Source: CAZMYM01 sp964620325
GTDB taxonomy: Bacteria; Bipolaricaulota; Bipolaricaulia; UBA7950; UBA9294
Length of the DNA stretch: 64,000 nt
Direction: 5' to 3'
Assembly: GCA_964620325.1 (NCBI GenBank)
Contig: CAZUIM010000006.1
Span: 39,444 to 103,443 of the forward strand
Below, piece after piece: positions 1-8,282 of the stretch (position 1 is the first letter of the stretch; the number at the start of each line of letters is the position of its first letter). Under the pieces are notes generated by a model. It was given only the letters and a program-made list of their open reading frames with translations. It was not told the DNA's origin and did not search any database. The position numbers and the translations under genes are program-made.

Positions 1-2418
1 GCTTCCCTGGTCGGCGACCGAGCAGCTGACGATCGAGGCCGTCGAATCGACGGACGAGACTCCGAGTTCCGCATTTTGGCTGATCTCTGTCGTTGTCAGA
101 TCGGCGGTCGAGTTGATCAGGTTGATCCCGTGGATTCCGTTGTCATCGACGAACGACCCGACCATCACCACGGCTGAGATCTCGGTGTCGATCCCGTGAT
201 TCGCGTTGCCGGAGACGGTGCAGTCGAGGAAGTCGCCCGAGCTGCTCGAGAGGGCGACGCCGTCGTCCGGGTGATCGGAGATCGTCGTCCGGGTTGCGAT
301 CGCGCTCGAGTTCCCGGTTCCGTGGATGCCGTGAATCCCGTTCCGATCGATCGTGCTGTCTGCGATGTCGATAAGGGCGTGCTCGAGGAGCACGCCGTTT
401 CGGACGTTGTGATGCATCCGGCTTTCGGAAATGTCGAGACGTGAACCGGTCTCGTAGATCCCTTCTTCCCCGTTCGATGCGGTTTCGATCCCGGATGCGA
501 CGGCCGAGCTATCGACCATATGCAGACCGTGGATGGTCTGATTCGTGAAGCTGACCGCTGAGAACTTGGCCTCCGCCTCGAGGAGGTGGACGCCGCTGGC
601 GCCGTTTGCGTTTGCCGAGCTGTCGGCCATATCGAGGAAGCTCTCCTCGACGGAGACGCCGTGAACGCCGTTCTCGTCGAATGCGGCCCCGTTACGGACG
701 GTCAGGATCGAATCGTTCACCGCGTAGGCGCCGTGGATCTCGTTCGATCTCAGGCTGCTCCCGTCGACGGTTCCGGTCGCATCGTCGGTGAACAGCCCGT
801 TCTCGCCGTTGACGAAAATAACGGCCCCATCTGAGATAATCACTTCCGTCCCCGGCTCGGCGTGGACACCGTCGGCCCCGTTTCGGGCGATTGCTCCTCC
901 ACGGATCATCGCAGTGGCGATCGGCTCGTCTTCGGTGTTCGGGACTCCCGCAACCATCACGCCGCTTCCCGCGTTGTCGGTCACTTGCGACGCTTCGACC
1001 GTTCCGGCTGCATCTTCGACGTGCACGCCGTCGGCCCCGTTTGATGCAACGACGGCCTCGCTCCGGATCGTCGCCACCCCAGTGTCGCCGACGAAGACGC
1101 CGTACCGGCCGTTCTCCGAGACGGTCCCCCCGATGACGGTCAAGGTCGACGCCGTGACCACGATTCCGTCGAGGTCGTTGGCGTCGACCGTCGCCGATCG
1201 AACGGTCGCCTCGGCTCCGTCGATCAGGTGAAGGCCGGCGACGCCGTTCCCGATGATCGTCGATTCGATGATCGTTGCGGTGGTCTGGTCGGCCAAGAGC
1301 CCGTTCTCTTCGTTGTTGGAAAGGATCGATCCCTCGGTCACGGTCACCGTCGCTCCGTTGATGACGCGAATGCCGTCGAGCCCTTGGCGGGTGATCGTCG
1401 ATTTCGACACCGTGACGTCGCTCGCTTCGTCGACGAGCAGTCCGATGCCGGCGTTCTCCTCGATTGAGGTTTCGATCACGGACCCTTCCGACCGGACGTA
1501 GTGCACGGCGATCTCTTCGTGGTCACTGATCGTTGCGCCTTGGAGGGTGAGTTGGGCGTCCTCCGCCTTCACCCCGACCCCGGCATTCGCATGAACGCGG
1601 GCGGTCCCGCGCAGGGTGAAGGTTGCATCTCGAACCAACACGCCGCCGAGCGAGTTCCGTGTGATCTCCGTCGTCTCCGGCGCGTCGACGAATTCGATGA
1701 CCGCTTCGCCGTCGACGAAGAGGCCGAACCCGAGATTCGACGTAAACGAACTCGCCTCGATAACGGCCGTCGCCGTCTGGATTCGCATCCCACCGCCCCG
1801 GTTGTCGGTGACCGTCGTCTCGCGGAGGACCATCTGGGCGTCCTCCTCTACCGGTGCGACGTATTCGAGGGTCCCGAGGGAGATCTCTCCCGGGCCGGCC
1901 GTGCTCCCGGCGGCGGCCGCGCCGCCGAGGAGTTCAACCCCCCACCCGCCGTTCTCTTGGACGAGGCAGCTCTCGAGCGTCACGCCCTGTCCTGTCACTC
2001 CCGTGCTGACGTTCTTCTGAATGGTGCAGTCTCGGAAGACAACGTTCTCTCCGCCGATGACGTTGACGCCGACCGACCCGCTCTGTACGGTGAGGTTCTC
2101 GAAGACCAGGTTTCGGCAGTCCCGGAGCGTGAGGACCGGCTCGGTCTCCCGGCGGGCCTCGATCGTCGCGTCTCGGCGAGTTCGCTGGACGGTGACGGTA
2201 ACGTCGCGGACGAAGCGAACGTCGATGTTCTCCCGGAGTGGAAGGGTTCGCGTGATGACGATTGTATCGCCACGGTTTGCCTGTCGGAGGGCCTGCCCGA
2301 GGGTCCGATACATGTCGGGAACTTGGATCGTCACGGCCAACGTGACGGCTGAACTTCCTATGAGAACTGCAAACAGAGAGACGAGCGCGATGAACCCTCG
2401 CGCGATCGGCGAACGCAT
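1..2418 (-). CDS. Secreted right-handed parallel beta-helix protein (3' end outside window)
   Basis: The minus strand is open from an ATG at 2418, with a GAGGAGG ribosome site just upstream, to the window edge: 806 codons and no stop. An N-terminal signal peptide (about residues 1-30, hydrophobic run ending SSAVTLAV) is followed by a region that starts like periplasmic copper-binding NosD/pectate-lyase-fold proteins (residues 31-60, YRTLGQALRQANRGDTIVI). After that come more than 20 rungs of roughly 23 residues carrying motifs such as NGVHGVSV, NGIHGIHG and NGADGVHV. This is the signature of right-handed parallel beta-helix repeats, typical of extracellular or surface proteins that bind or cleave polysaccharide. 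No catalytic site is identifiable, so function is open. The C-terminus, and any anchor there, is missing. Confidence 0.88.
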   Translation of the reverse strand, partial: MRSPIARGFIALVSLFAVLIGSSAVTLAVTIQVPDMYRTLGQALRQANRGDTIVITRTLPLRENIDVRFVRDVTVTVQRTRRDATIEARRETEPVLTLRDCRNLVFENLTVQSGSVGVNVIGGENVVFRDCTIQKNVSTGVTGQGVTLESCLVQENGGWGVELLGGAAAAGSTAGPGEISLGTLEYVAPVEEDAQMVLRETTVTDNRGGGMRIQTATAVIEASSFTSNLGFGLFVDGEAVIEFVDAPETTEITRNSLGGVLVRDATFTLRGTARVHANAGVGVKAEDAQLTLQGATISDHEEIAVHYVRSEGSVIETSIEENAGIGLLVDEASDVTVSKSTITRQGLDGIRVINGATVTVTEGSILSNNEENGLLADQTTATIIESTIIGNGVAGLHLIDGAEATVRSATVDANDLDGIVVTASTLTVIGGTVSENGRYGVFVGDTGVATIRSEAVVASNGADGVHVEDAAGTVEASQVTDNAGSGVMVAGVPNTEDEPIATAMIRGGAIARNGADGVHAEPGTEVIISDGAVIFVNGENGLFTDDATGTVDGSSLRSNEIHGAYAVNDSILTVRNGAAFDENGVHGVSVEESFLDMADSSANANGASGVHLLEAEAKFSAVSFTNQTIHGLHMVDSSAVASGIETASNGEEGIYETGSRLDISESRMHHNVRNGVLLEHALIDIADSTIDRNGIHGIHGTGNSSAIATRTTISDHPDDGVALSSSSGDFLDCTVSGNANHGIDTEISAVVMVGSFVDDNGIHGINLINSTADLTTTEISQNAELGVSSVDSTASIVSCSVADQGS

Positions 2419-2543
2419 GGCTGCCTCCTCTTCCCGCGTGCCACGAAACCGGTTTCGATGTCCCTTCATCTACACATCTACGGGCGAATCGGTTCCCGGG
2501 CACATTGAACACGAGTTCGTGGAGTCGCCGAGCGCGGGTCCGA

Positions 2544-3221
2544 TTACGTAGGGAGGTCGCTACCTCCGGCGACGCGGTGTGCCCAGCGAGTCGGCTCCGG
2601 CAGTCGGTACCGATCGCAGCACCGGAGAGCGAAGGCGGTCGAACGGACCACGTCGATCCGGTGTCCGGGCGAAATGAACAGAGGCTTGACATTCGCTCTG
2701 CTGCGCAGGACGGTTCCGATCACCGAAGCGGGATCGCGTTCATCGTGAAGCTCGGCGACGTCGCCCTTGCGAGGGCCCGGCTCCTTATAGAATCCATAGA
2801 GGCGTGATTTCGCACACCCGATGGTCGGAAGGTCGAACCAGAGGCCGAGATGTGCGGCGATTCCCATTCCTCTGGGGTGTGCGATTCCCTGCCCGTCGAA
2901 AAGGACCAGATCGGGTCTACGCGTCAGCTTCGCCCACGCTGCGAGAACCACCGGACCCTCTCGGAATGTCAGGAGTCCCGGGACGTACGGAAAGCAGGTC
3001 GGAGCTTCCATCGTCACACTCTCGATCGGTCGGAGGCCGGGAAAGTCGAGCAGAACGATGGCGGCGCGTGAGCGTCCGCCGCGGACGCTCACGTCGATTC
3101 CGGCGACGATCGCGACGTCCCGATCGTCCCACTCGCACCTGAGCCGATCGGCGAGCGATCTCTGGACGGCGATCGCCTCCTTCGGACTCACTCTCCAGTC
3201 GTGTAGCGGCTCTTCTTGCAC
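2544..3221 (-). CDS. nfi: Endonuclease V (deoxyinosine 3' endonuclease)
   Basis: A 225-residue protein, the usual length for the family. It nicks DNA one nucleotide 3' of deoxyinosine, starting repair of deaminated adenine in the cytoplasm. Visible family motifs are AGIDVS (first metal-ligand Asp, about residue 39), PYVPGLLTFREGP (about 80-92), LVLFDGQGIAHPRGMG with its Asp (about 107-122), and SPGHRID near the C-terminus. The chosen start is a GTG at 3221, five bases after a GAAGGAGG site; the frame is open 54 codons further upstream, but that part does not look like the family. It is divergent from the nitroreductase at 3403. Confidence 0.93.
   Translation of the reverse strand: MQEEPLHDWRVSPKEAIAVQRSLADRLRCEWDDRDVAIVAGIDVSVRGGRSRAAIVLLDFPGLRPIESVTMEAPTCFPYVPGLLTFREGPVVLAAWAKLTRRPDLVLFDGQGIAHPRGMGIAAHLGLWFDLPTIGCAKSRLYGFYKEPGPRKGDVAELHDERDPASVIGTVLRSRANVKPLFISPGHRIDVVRSTAFALRCCDRYRLPEPTRWAHRVAGGSDLPT
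2552..2567 (-). terminator. Possible hairpin at the 3' end of nfi
   Basis: GGAGGT and ACCTCC form a perfect 6-bp stem around a 4-base loop. The hairpin overlaps the last codons of nfi. There is no T-tract after it, so termination is only a suggestion. Confidence 0.25.
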
Positions 3222-3402
3222 CGGGGCCTCCTTCGACGATCGGCATCGGGCCGGGGAACACCGGTACATTCTAGGGGACAATGCTGTCGGCAGTCCGGAC
3301 GATCGAGTGAAGCCCCGAGAGAGCACAGGCGATCGCCGATGGCGACCTTGACGCCTCCGTACTCTCTCCGGAAGCTCGACCACACTGAGAGGGGTGATCT
3401 AC

Positions 3403-3918
3403 GTGGACGCGATGGAGGCGATTCTCACGCGGCGAAGCGTGAGGAGCTATGAGGATCGGGCCGTGTCCGAGGAGTCGATCGATTCGATGTTGCGCGCGGC
3501 GATGGCGGCGCCGTCGGCCGCGAACCAGCGGCCATGGCAGTTCGTGGTGATCGAGGATCGTCGGATACTCGAGCAGGTTCCCAAGGTTCAACCGCACGCC
3601 GCGATGGCCGCGGAGGCTCCGCTCGCGATCGTCGTCTGTGGCGACACGAAGAGAGCGAAGCATCCCATCTTCTGGGTGCAGGATTGTGCCGCAGCGACGC
3701 AGAACCTGTTGCTCGCCGCCCACGCTCACGGTCTGGGGGCCGTCTGGTGCGGGATTCACCCGAACGAGGAGGTCACCCAGGCGGTTCAGAAGCTCCTGTC
3801 CCTTCCTGAGGAGGTCATTCCGCTGGCCTTGATTCCCGTTGGACATCCCGCCGAGACGAAGCCGCCGACTGACCGCTACGACCCGTCTCGGATCCATCGC
3901 GACCGCTGGATGTCCTGA
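3403..3918 (+). CDS. Nitroreductase family FMN oxidoreductase
   Basis: A 171-residue nitroreductase-fold flavoprotein, probably an FMN-dependent NAD(P)H oxidoreductase in the cytoplasm. Recognisable signatures are the N-terminal RRSVRSYEDRAVSEE, the APSAANQRPWQFVVI segment that contacts FMN phosphate, an AATQNLLLAAHAHGLGAVW helix, and the C-terminal LALIPVGHPAE. It is near the short end for the family. Three in-frame starts compete: GTG 3394, GTG 3403 and ATG 3412. GTG 3403 was chosen because a GAGGGG site lies eight bases upstream. The substrate cannot be named. It is divergent from nfi. Confidence 0.88.
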   Translation: MDAMEAILTRRSVRSYEDRAVSEESIDSMLRAAMAAPSAANQRPWQFVVIEDRRILEQVPKVQPHAAMAAEAPLAIVVCGDTKRAKHPIFWVQDCAAATQNLLLAAHAHGLGAVWCGIHPNEEVTQAVQKLLSLPEEVIPLALIPVGHPAETKPPTDRYDPSRIHRDRWMS

Positions 3919-3979
3919 TCGAGTCTCGCGCCCGACGCCCCGGGATCGCACTGCGAACGGAAGCCGATGTGTTCATAGC

Positions 3980-4006
3980 TTTCAGTCTTGATTGAAGACA
4001 GTGAAA
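3980..4006 (+). promoter_or_regulatory. Imperfect palindrome upstream of the GbsR-type gene (candidate operator)
   Basis: The outer arms are TTTCA (3980-3984) and TGAAA (4002-4006). The inner arms are GTCTT (3985-3989) and AAGAC (3995-3999), with two extra bases on the right side. It sits 30 bases before the regulator start in an otherwise short spacer. MarR/GbsR proteins bind as dimers to palindromes of this size, so autoregulation is a reasonable inference. Confidence 0.45.
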
Positions 4007-4036
4007 ACGCTAGACTCCGCGGCTCAGGGAGGAACC

Positions 4037-4549
4037 ATGGACAGTGATGCGTACAAGCGGTTCATCGAGCAAACGGCGGACGTCATGGACGAGGACGGGC
4101 TACCGCACATGGCCGGTCGGGTGATCGGGGCCCTGCTGGTCTGCACCCCACCGTACCTGTCGCTCGATCAGCTCGCGGAGGATCTGCAGGCGAGCCGGGG
4201 CGCAATCAGCATGGCGACGCAGTTGCTGCTGCGTTCGGAGTTCATCGAGCGGATCAGCCTGCCCGGCGAGCGACGGCGCTTCTACCGGCTGCGCTCGAAC
4301 CTGCTCGAGGACGTGATATCGAAGCGTGCGGACCACATCTTCCGACATGGGCAGCTGTTCGAGATGGGGATGGATCTCCTCCGCGGTGAACCGACGGAGG
4401 TCAAGATGCGACTGATTGAGTTGCAGGCCTACATCGACTTTTTCGCAGACGAGCTTCCCGCGCTGAGAGAACGATGGCGAAACCGCCGCGACGAACTGGT
4501 CCGGCGGCGAGTCGAGGAAACGACGCAGAGAAAGGCAGACCTTGAGTAA
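4037..4549 (+). CDS. GbsR/MarR-family winged-helix transcriptional regulator
   Basis: 170 residues. The start is ATG 4037, directly behind a GGGAGGA site. The N-terminal half is a winged helix (ALLVCTPPYLSLDQLAEDLQ, then ASRGAISMATQLLL as recognition helix, and the RISLPGERRRFYRLR wing), followed by a long helical dimerisation tail. This matches the COG1510 (GbsR-type) branch of MarR regulators. Genes of this type often sit in front of exporters. Here its stop overlaps the TTG start of the next gene by eight bases, so it is the first gene of the export cassette and its likely repressor. The ligand is unknown. Confidence 0.85.
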   Translation: MDSDAYKRFIEQTADVMDEDGLPHMAGRVIGALLVCTPPYLSLDQLAEDLQASRGAISMATQLLLRSEFIERISLPGERRRFYRLRSNLLEDVISKRADHIFRHGQLFEMGMDLLRGEPTEVKMRLIELQAYIDFFADELPALRERWRNRRDELVRRRVEETTQRKADLE

Positions 4550-5042
4550 ACGATCGTCGGTTGCTGGATGGATGTGCGTTCTGCTTGTTGCGACGATGCT
4601 CTTGGCATCTGCACAACCCGAGGTGGAGTCGGTCGGTGTCCTGGTCGTCGACGAGACGAGGACCTTCGCATCGACGATGCGCGTCGGCGGTCTGGTCAAC
4701 GCGTTGAAGCGATTCGGAGTGTTCGACGTTGACGTCCACCTGGCCGACGTCGGCTCGAGCTGGGACGATCCGCTGGTGACATGGGAGCAGGGTCGGGACT
4801 CGGGGGCCTACGACATCGTCCTGATCGTTCCGGTCGGATTGGACGACGGTTCGGTCGATTGGGTCTGGGTGGTCAGCGACGGGCCAACCTTCCTGTCGGA
4901 TGAGGTCCTCGCCGGCGTCGAGTTGATCGGGCAGATCGTCGGCACCGTCTTCGAAGGGAGCGCCCGCCCGGTCGGTGTCTACGACGATCTGATGCCCAGT
5001 TTCCTCTACGGGGAGTACCTCTTGGAAGGATGGATCCGATGA
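4542..5042 (+). CDS. Small secreted protein in the MMPL export cassette, function unknown
   Basis: 166 residues starting at TTG 4542, behind AGAAAGG. A signal peptide is clear (SVAGWMCVLLVATMLLASA, about residues 6-24), giving a mature periplasmic or secreted protein of about 140 residues. The mature part has alternating hydrophobic strands (VGVLVVDE, YDIVLIVPVG, VDWVWVVSDG), as in a small alpha/beta domain. It was not recognised as a known family. It overlaps the regulator upstream and the MMPL exporter downstream (by 13 bases), so all are likely translated together. A role as periplasmic partner of the exporter is inferred from position only. Confidence 0.8.
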   Translation: MSKRSSVAGWMCVLLVATMLLASAQPEVESVGVLVVDETRTFASTMRVGGLVNALKRFGVFDVDVHLADVGSSWDDPLVTWEQGRDSGAYDIVLIVPVGLDDGSVDWVWVVSDGPTFLSDEVLAGVELIGQIVGTVFEGSARPVGVYDDLMPSFLYGEYLLEGWIR

Positions 5043-7330
5043 ATCGAATGATCCGATTCGCCGTCGACCACCCGATCTGGACGATCGTCGCGACGCTCGT
5101 GCTGGCGGCGGCGTTTGCGTACCCGATCCAGTACCTCGAGCAGGAGACCGACTTCGCGGAGTTCATGGCCGACGATGATCCGATCATCGTGCTGATGGAC
5201 GAGGCCGAAGCGCGCTACGGCCGTTCGTGGGGGATCATGGTGATGCTGTTCAACGAGGACGGCATCTTCAACGACACGACGCTCGGCAAGATCGAGGCGA
5301 TGACCGACGCGATCGAGGCGATCCCGGGGATCAGATCCGTCAGTACGCCGCTCAACTCCCAGACGATCGTCGGAACCGAGACGGCGCTGTCGGTTCGCAG
5401 GGCGGCGCCCGGCGGGGTGGCGCCCCGGACGGCGGAGGACATGGAGGTCTTCCGCGCTCGGCTGATGGCCGACGAAAACCTGATCGGTGGTGTGGTCAGC
5501 AAGAACGGCCAGGCAGCGCTGATCAACGTCGAGATCGAGGTCGGAGCCGACGAGTACGCGATCACACCGGACATTATCGATATCGTCGATGCCCATCGGG
5601 GCGACGGCGACACCCTCTACATCTATGGCGACGCGTACTTCGACACGGTCATGGGGGAGGAAATGGAGTCGGATCTCGAACTCCTCTTCCCGGTCGCCAT
5701 GCTGGTCATGGTCACGTTGCTCTTTGCGTCGTTCGTGACGATCCGGGGGATCCTGCTGCCGATCACGATCGTCCTCCTCTCGATCATCGTGGCGATGGGT
5801 TCGATGGTCCTCCTCGGCTTCCCGATGACGATGGTGTCGTTTATCGCCCCGGTCCTGTTGCTGGCGATCGGGATCGCCGACGCGATCCACGTGCTCAACC
5901 GGTACAACGAGGAGATCGCCAAGGGACTTCCGAAGCGCGAGGCGATCCTCAACACGATGCAGGAGATGAAGGGACCGGTCGTGATGACCTCTCTGACGAC
6001 AGCGGTCGGATTCCTGTCGCTTCTGTCGGCGTTCCTCGTCCCGCAGCGGCAGTTCGGGGTCACCGCGGCGATCGGCGTTCTGGCAGCGATGGTCTTCTCG
6101 CTCGTCTTGATCCCGGCGGTGCTGGTGCTTCTGAAAAGGCCGCGGGTCCGCGATCTGAGTAAGGGACGCCGCCCGTTGGTGCGGGTGCTTCTCGCCTTCG
6201 AAAAGGCGATCGTCGGTCATCGGAAGACCGTTCTTCTCGTGGCGCTCGCCGTCTTCGTCTTCATGGCTGTTGGGATTCCGCGATTGGACGTCGAGACATC
6301 GAACGAGGAGTTCCTCGGCAAGGAACACGAGGCGGTGCAAGTGCTCGACTTCACGTCGGAGTATTTCTCCGGCGACATGAGCATCATGGTCGAGTTCGAC
6401 ACCGGTCGGCGCGACGGGCTGAAGGATCCGGACGTGCTGAACGCGATGCTCGACCTGGAGAAGTTCCTCCTCGATCACGGTGTGGCCAAGACGTTCTCCC
6501 TGACCACGCTCGTCCGCCAGATGAACGAGCGGTTCCACGCCGACGATCCGGCGTTCTACGTGATCCCAGACGAACGGAACACGGTCTCGCAGCTCCTTCT
6601 GCTGTACACGTTCCAAGGAGGCTCGTTGGGAAACATGGCTCTCGGCGACTTCTCCGCCGGAACCGTCACCGGAATGTACAAGATGGATTCGTCCGGCAAC
6701 GTGTCCCGGCTGGCGGGCCTCGTCCAGGCGTATCTCGATGAGCGCTTCCCCGAGGGTGGCGATCTGCGCGTTCGGATGATCGGGATGACGACGCTGATGG
6801 ATCGGATGTTCAGCCAGATGACCCGCAGTCAGCTCGTCGGGCTGGGGACGACGGTCACAGCGGTCGCGATCCTCGTCATGTTGTTGATGGGGTCGATCAT
6901 TGCAGGGTTGATCGCTGCGATTCCTCTGGTCTTGACGGTGACGTTCAGCATGGGGATCATGGCGTACACCGGCCAGCCGCTGGACATCATGACGTTGATG
7001 GTCTCGGTCGTTGCGGTCGGGATCGGTGTCGACTACTCGATCCACTTCATCTCGCGCTTCCGCAGCGAGTTTCGACGGGACAAGAACGCCGAGCGCGCGC
7101 TGCAGGCGACGATTCAGACGACCGGACGCGGGATCACCTACAACGCGCTCACGGTGGCACTCGGCTTCTTCATCCTGGTCTTCGCGTCGTTCAAAGGGAT
7201 CCGAACGTTCGGTTGGCAGATCGCGCTGACAATGGGCGTCAGTGCCCTGTCGGCCATCTCGATCATCCCGGCGATCCTGGTTCAGTGGAAGCCGAAGTTC
7301 CTGTCGCGTGTTCCGTGGAAGCGCGGCTAG
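5030..7330 (+). CDS. MMPL/RND-superfamily exporter (HAE-3 type)
   Basis: 766 residues with two related halves, each made of one transmembrane helix, a periplasmic domain and a five-helix bundle. Helix 1 is near residues 14-34, helices 2-6 near 225-365, helix 7 near 400-420 and helices 8-12 near 610-755. Conserved intramembrane motifs are IGIADAIHVLNRYNEE in the first half and VGIGVDYSIHFISRFRSEF in the second, with the acidic residues of the proton relay. The family uses proton-motive force to move lipids, hopanoids or other hydrophobic molecules out of the inner membrane. The neighbouring LolA-like protein supports lipid or lipoprotein traffic to the outer membrane. ATG 5039 is an alternative start. 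Confidence 0.92.
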   Translation: MDPMNRMIRFAVDHPIWTIVATLVLAAAFAYPIQYLEQETDFAEFMADDDPIIVLMDEAEARYGRSWGIMVMLFNEDGIFNDTTLGKIEAMTDAIEAIPGIRSVSTPLNSQTIVGTETALSVRRAAPGGVAPRTAEDMEVFRARLMADENLIGGVVSKNGQAALINVEIEVGADEYAITPDIIDIVDAHRGDGDTLYIYGDAYFDTVMGEEMESDLELLFPVAMLVMVTLLFASFVTIRGILLPITIVLLSIIVAMGSMVLLGFPMTMVSFIAPVLLLAIGIADAIHVLNRYNEEIAKGLPKREAILNTMQEMKGPVVMTSLTTAVGFLSLLSAFLVPQRQFGVTAAIGVLAAMVFSLVLIPAVLVLLKRPRVRDLSKGRRPLVRVLLAFEKAIVGHRKTVLLVALAVFVFMAVGIPRLDVETSNEEFLGKEHEAVQVLDFTSEYFSGDMSIMVEFDTGRRDGLKDPDVLNAMLDLEKFLLDHGVAKTFSLTTLVRQMNERFHADDPAFYVIPDERNTVSQLLLLYTFQGGSLGNMALGDFSAGTVTGMYKMDSSGNVSRLAGLVQAYLDERFPEGGDLRVRMIGMTTLMDRMFSQMTRSQLVGLGTTVTAVAILVMLLMGSIIAGLIAAIPLVLTVTFSMGIMAYTGQPLDIMTLMVSVVAVGIGVDYSIHFISRFRSEFRRDKNAERALQATIQTTGRGITYNALTVALGFFILVFASFKGIRTFGWQIALTMGVSALSAISIIPAILVQWKPKFLSRVPWKRG

Positions 7331-7383
7331 GAAGACCGAACTGGAGCTACGGAATTGTGTACATTGAGCAGAGGAGGAAGCAC

Positions 7384-8208
7384 ATGTTCAAGAAGTACGT
7401 AGGATGGACGATCACGGCGGCGCTGGTGCTGTCGGTCGGAATCGCGGCGGGGGCGGTCACCGCTGACGAGATCCTCGATCGGATGGACGAGGAGTCGGAC
7501 AAGCTGGCCGAGGGGAGCATCGTCGCCGTCATCGAGTTTCACAATGAGTTCGGAGACGGGACGACCAATGACTACCGCTTCGGCTCGCTGTCGAAGCCCG
7601 GGTACTCGCTGATCTACTTTCTCGAGCCGATCGACGTACGCGGCTCGGTCTTCCTGACGCACGAGACGGACGAGGAAGACCAAGGGAATCGCCTGTTTCT
7701 CTACCTTCCGTACTTCGGATCGCAGCCGCCGAAGGAACTCGTTTCGGACGAAGAGCGGGGTGGGAGCTTCGCTCAAAGCTCGCTCTCCTACGAAGACGTC
7801 GGAGATCAAGCCCACCGCGAAGAGCACGACGCCAGCCTGATCGGCGAGGAGGACCTCGTGGTCGGTGATGAGACACGGACCGCGTACGTCATCGAGTCGA
7901 TCGCGAAAGAAGGGGCCGAGAACGACACGCCGCGCACGGTCCTCTGGGTCGACGTCGAAGCGTTCCTGATGCTGAAGATGGAAGCGTACAACGACCTCGG
8001 CAATCTCGGAAGCACGATGGAGGTCCTCCGGCTCGGTGAATTCGAGGGACGTCTGACGGCGGACAAGCTCCTTGCGACCGATGTGTCCGAGGGGGATTCG
8101 ACGACGATTGCCTTCGTCGACCGTCATCGTCCGGAGTCTGAGATCCCCGATGAGGTCTTTTCTCCCGAGAGTCTCTCGACGTTCGATCCGGCCATCTGGG
8201 GATTCTAG
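7384..8208 (+). CDS. LolA-like outer-membrane lipoprotein-sorting protein
   Basis: 274 residues, ATG behind GAGGAGGAAG. A signal peptide covers about residues 1-27. The mature part matches the LolA-like family that accompanies MMPL exporters: an early helix (DEILDRMDEESDKL), then a run of antiparallel strands (VAVIEFHN, SLIYFLEPIDVRGSVFL, NRLFLYLPYFG) and a C-terminal strand pair. The LolA/LolB fold binds lipid acyl chains in a half-barrel, so the protein probably carries lipid or lipoprotein across the periplasm after the exporter releases it. It is the last gene of the cassette, 53 bases after the exporter and followed by a hairpin terminator. Confidence 0.85.
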   Translation: MFKKYVGWTITAALVLSVGIAAGAVTADEILDRMDEESDKLAEGSIVAVIEFHNEFGDGTTNDYRFGSLSKPGYSLIYFLEPIDVRGSVFLTHETDEEDQGNRLFLYLPYFGSQPPKELVSDEERGGSFAQSSLSYEDVGDQAHREEHDASLIGEEDLVVGDETRTAYVIESIAKEGAENDTPRTVLWVDVEAFLMLKMEAYNDLGNLGSTMEVLRLGEFEGRLTADKLLATDVSEGDSTTIAFVDRHRPESEIPDEVFSPESLSTFDPAIWGF

Positions 8209-8242
8209 CCGAACCGAGAACGGCCACGAAGGAGTGAATGGC

Positions 8243-8266
8243 GGGCCGCTTCGCAAGAGGCGGCCC
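8243..8266 (+). terminator. Hairpin terminator after the export cassette
   Basis: A 10-bp GC-rich stem (GGGCCGCTTC pairing GAGGCGGCCC, one G-T wobble) closes a GCAA loop, followed by a pyrimidine-rich GTCCGTCTT. It lies between the convergent LolA-like gene and the gene at 8283 and could serve both strands. Confidence 0.7.
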
Positions 8267-8282
8267 GTCCGTCTTCGGCGGG

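Noticed and set aside
1501..2352. 283-codon plus-strand frame at the left end
   Set aside because: Antisense to the beta-helix gene, whose signal peptide, ribosome site and repeats are clear.
5006..7045. 679-codon minus-strand frame
   Set aside because: Lies entirely opposite the MMPL exporter, is rich in Arg, Asp and His with no hydrophobic core, and has no family features.
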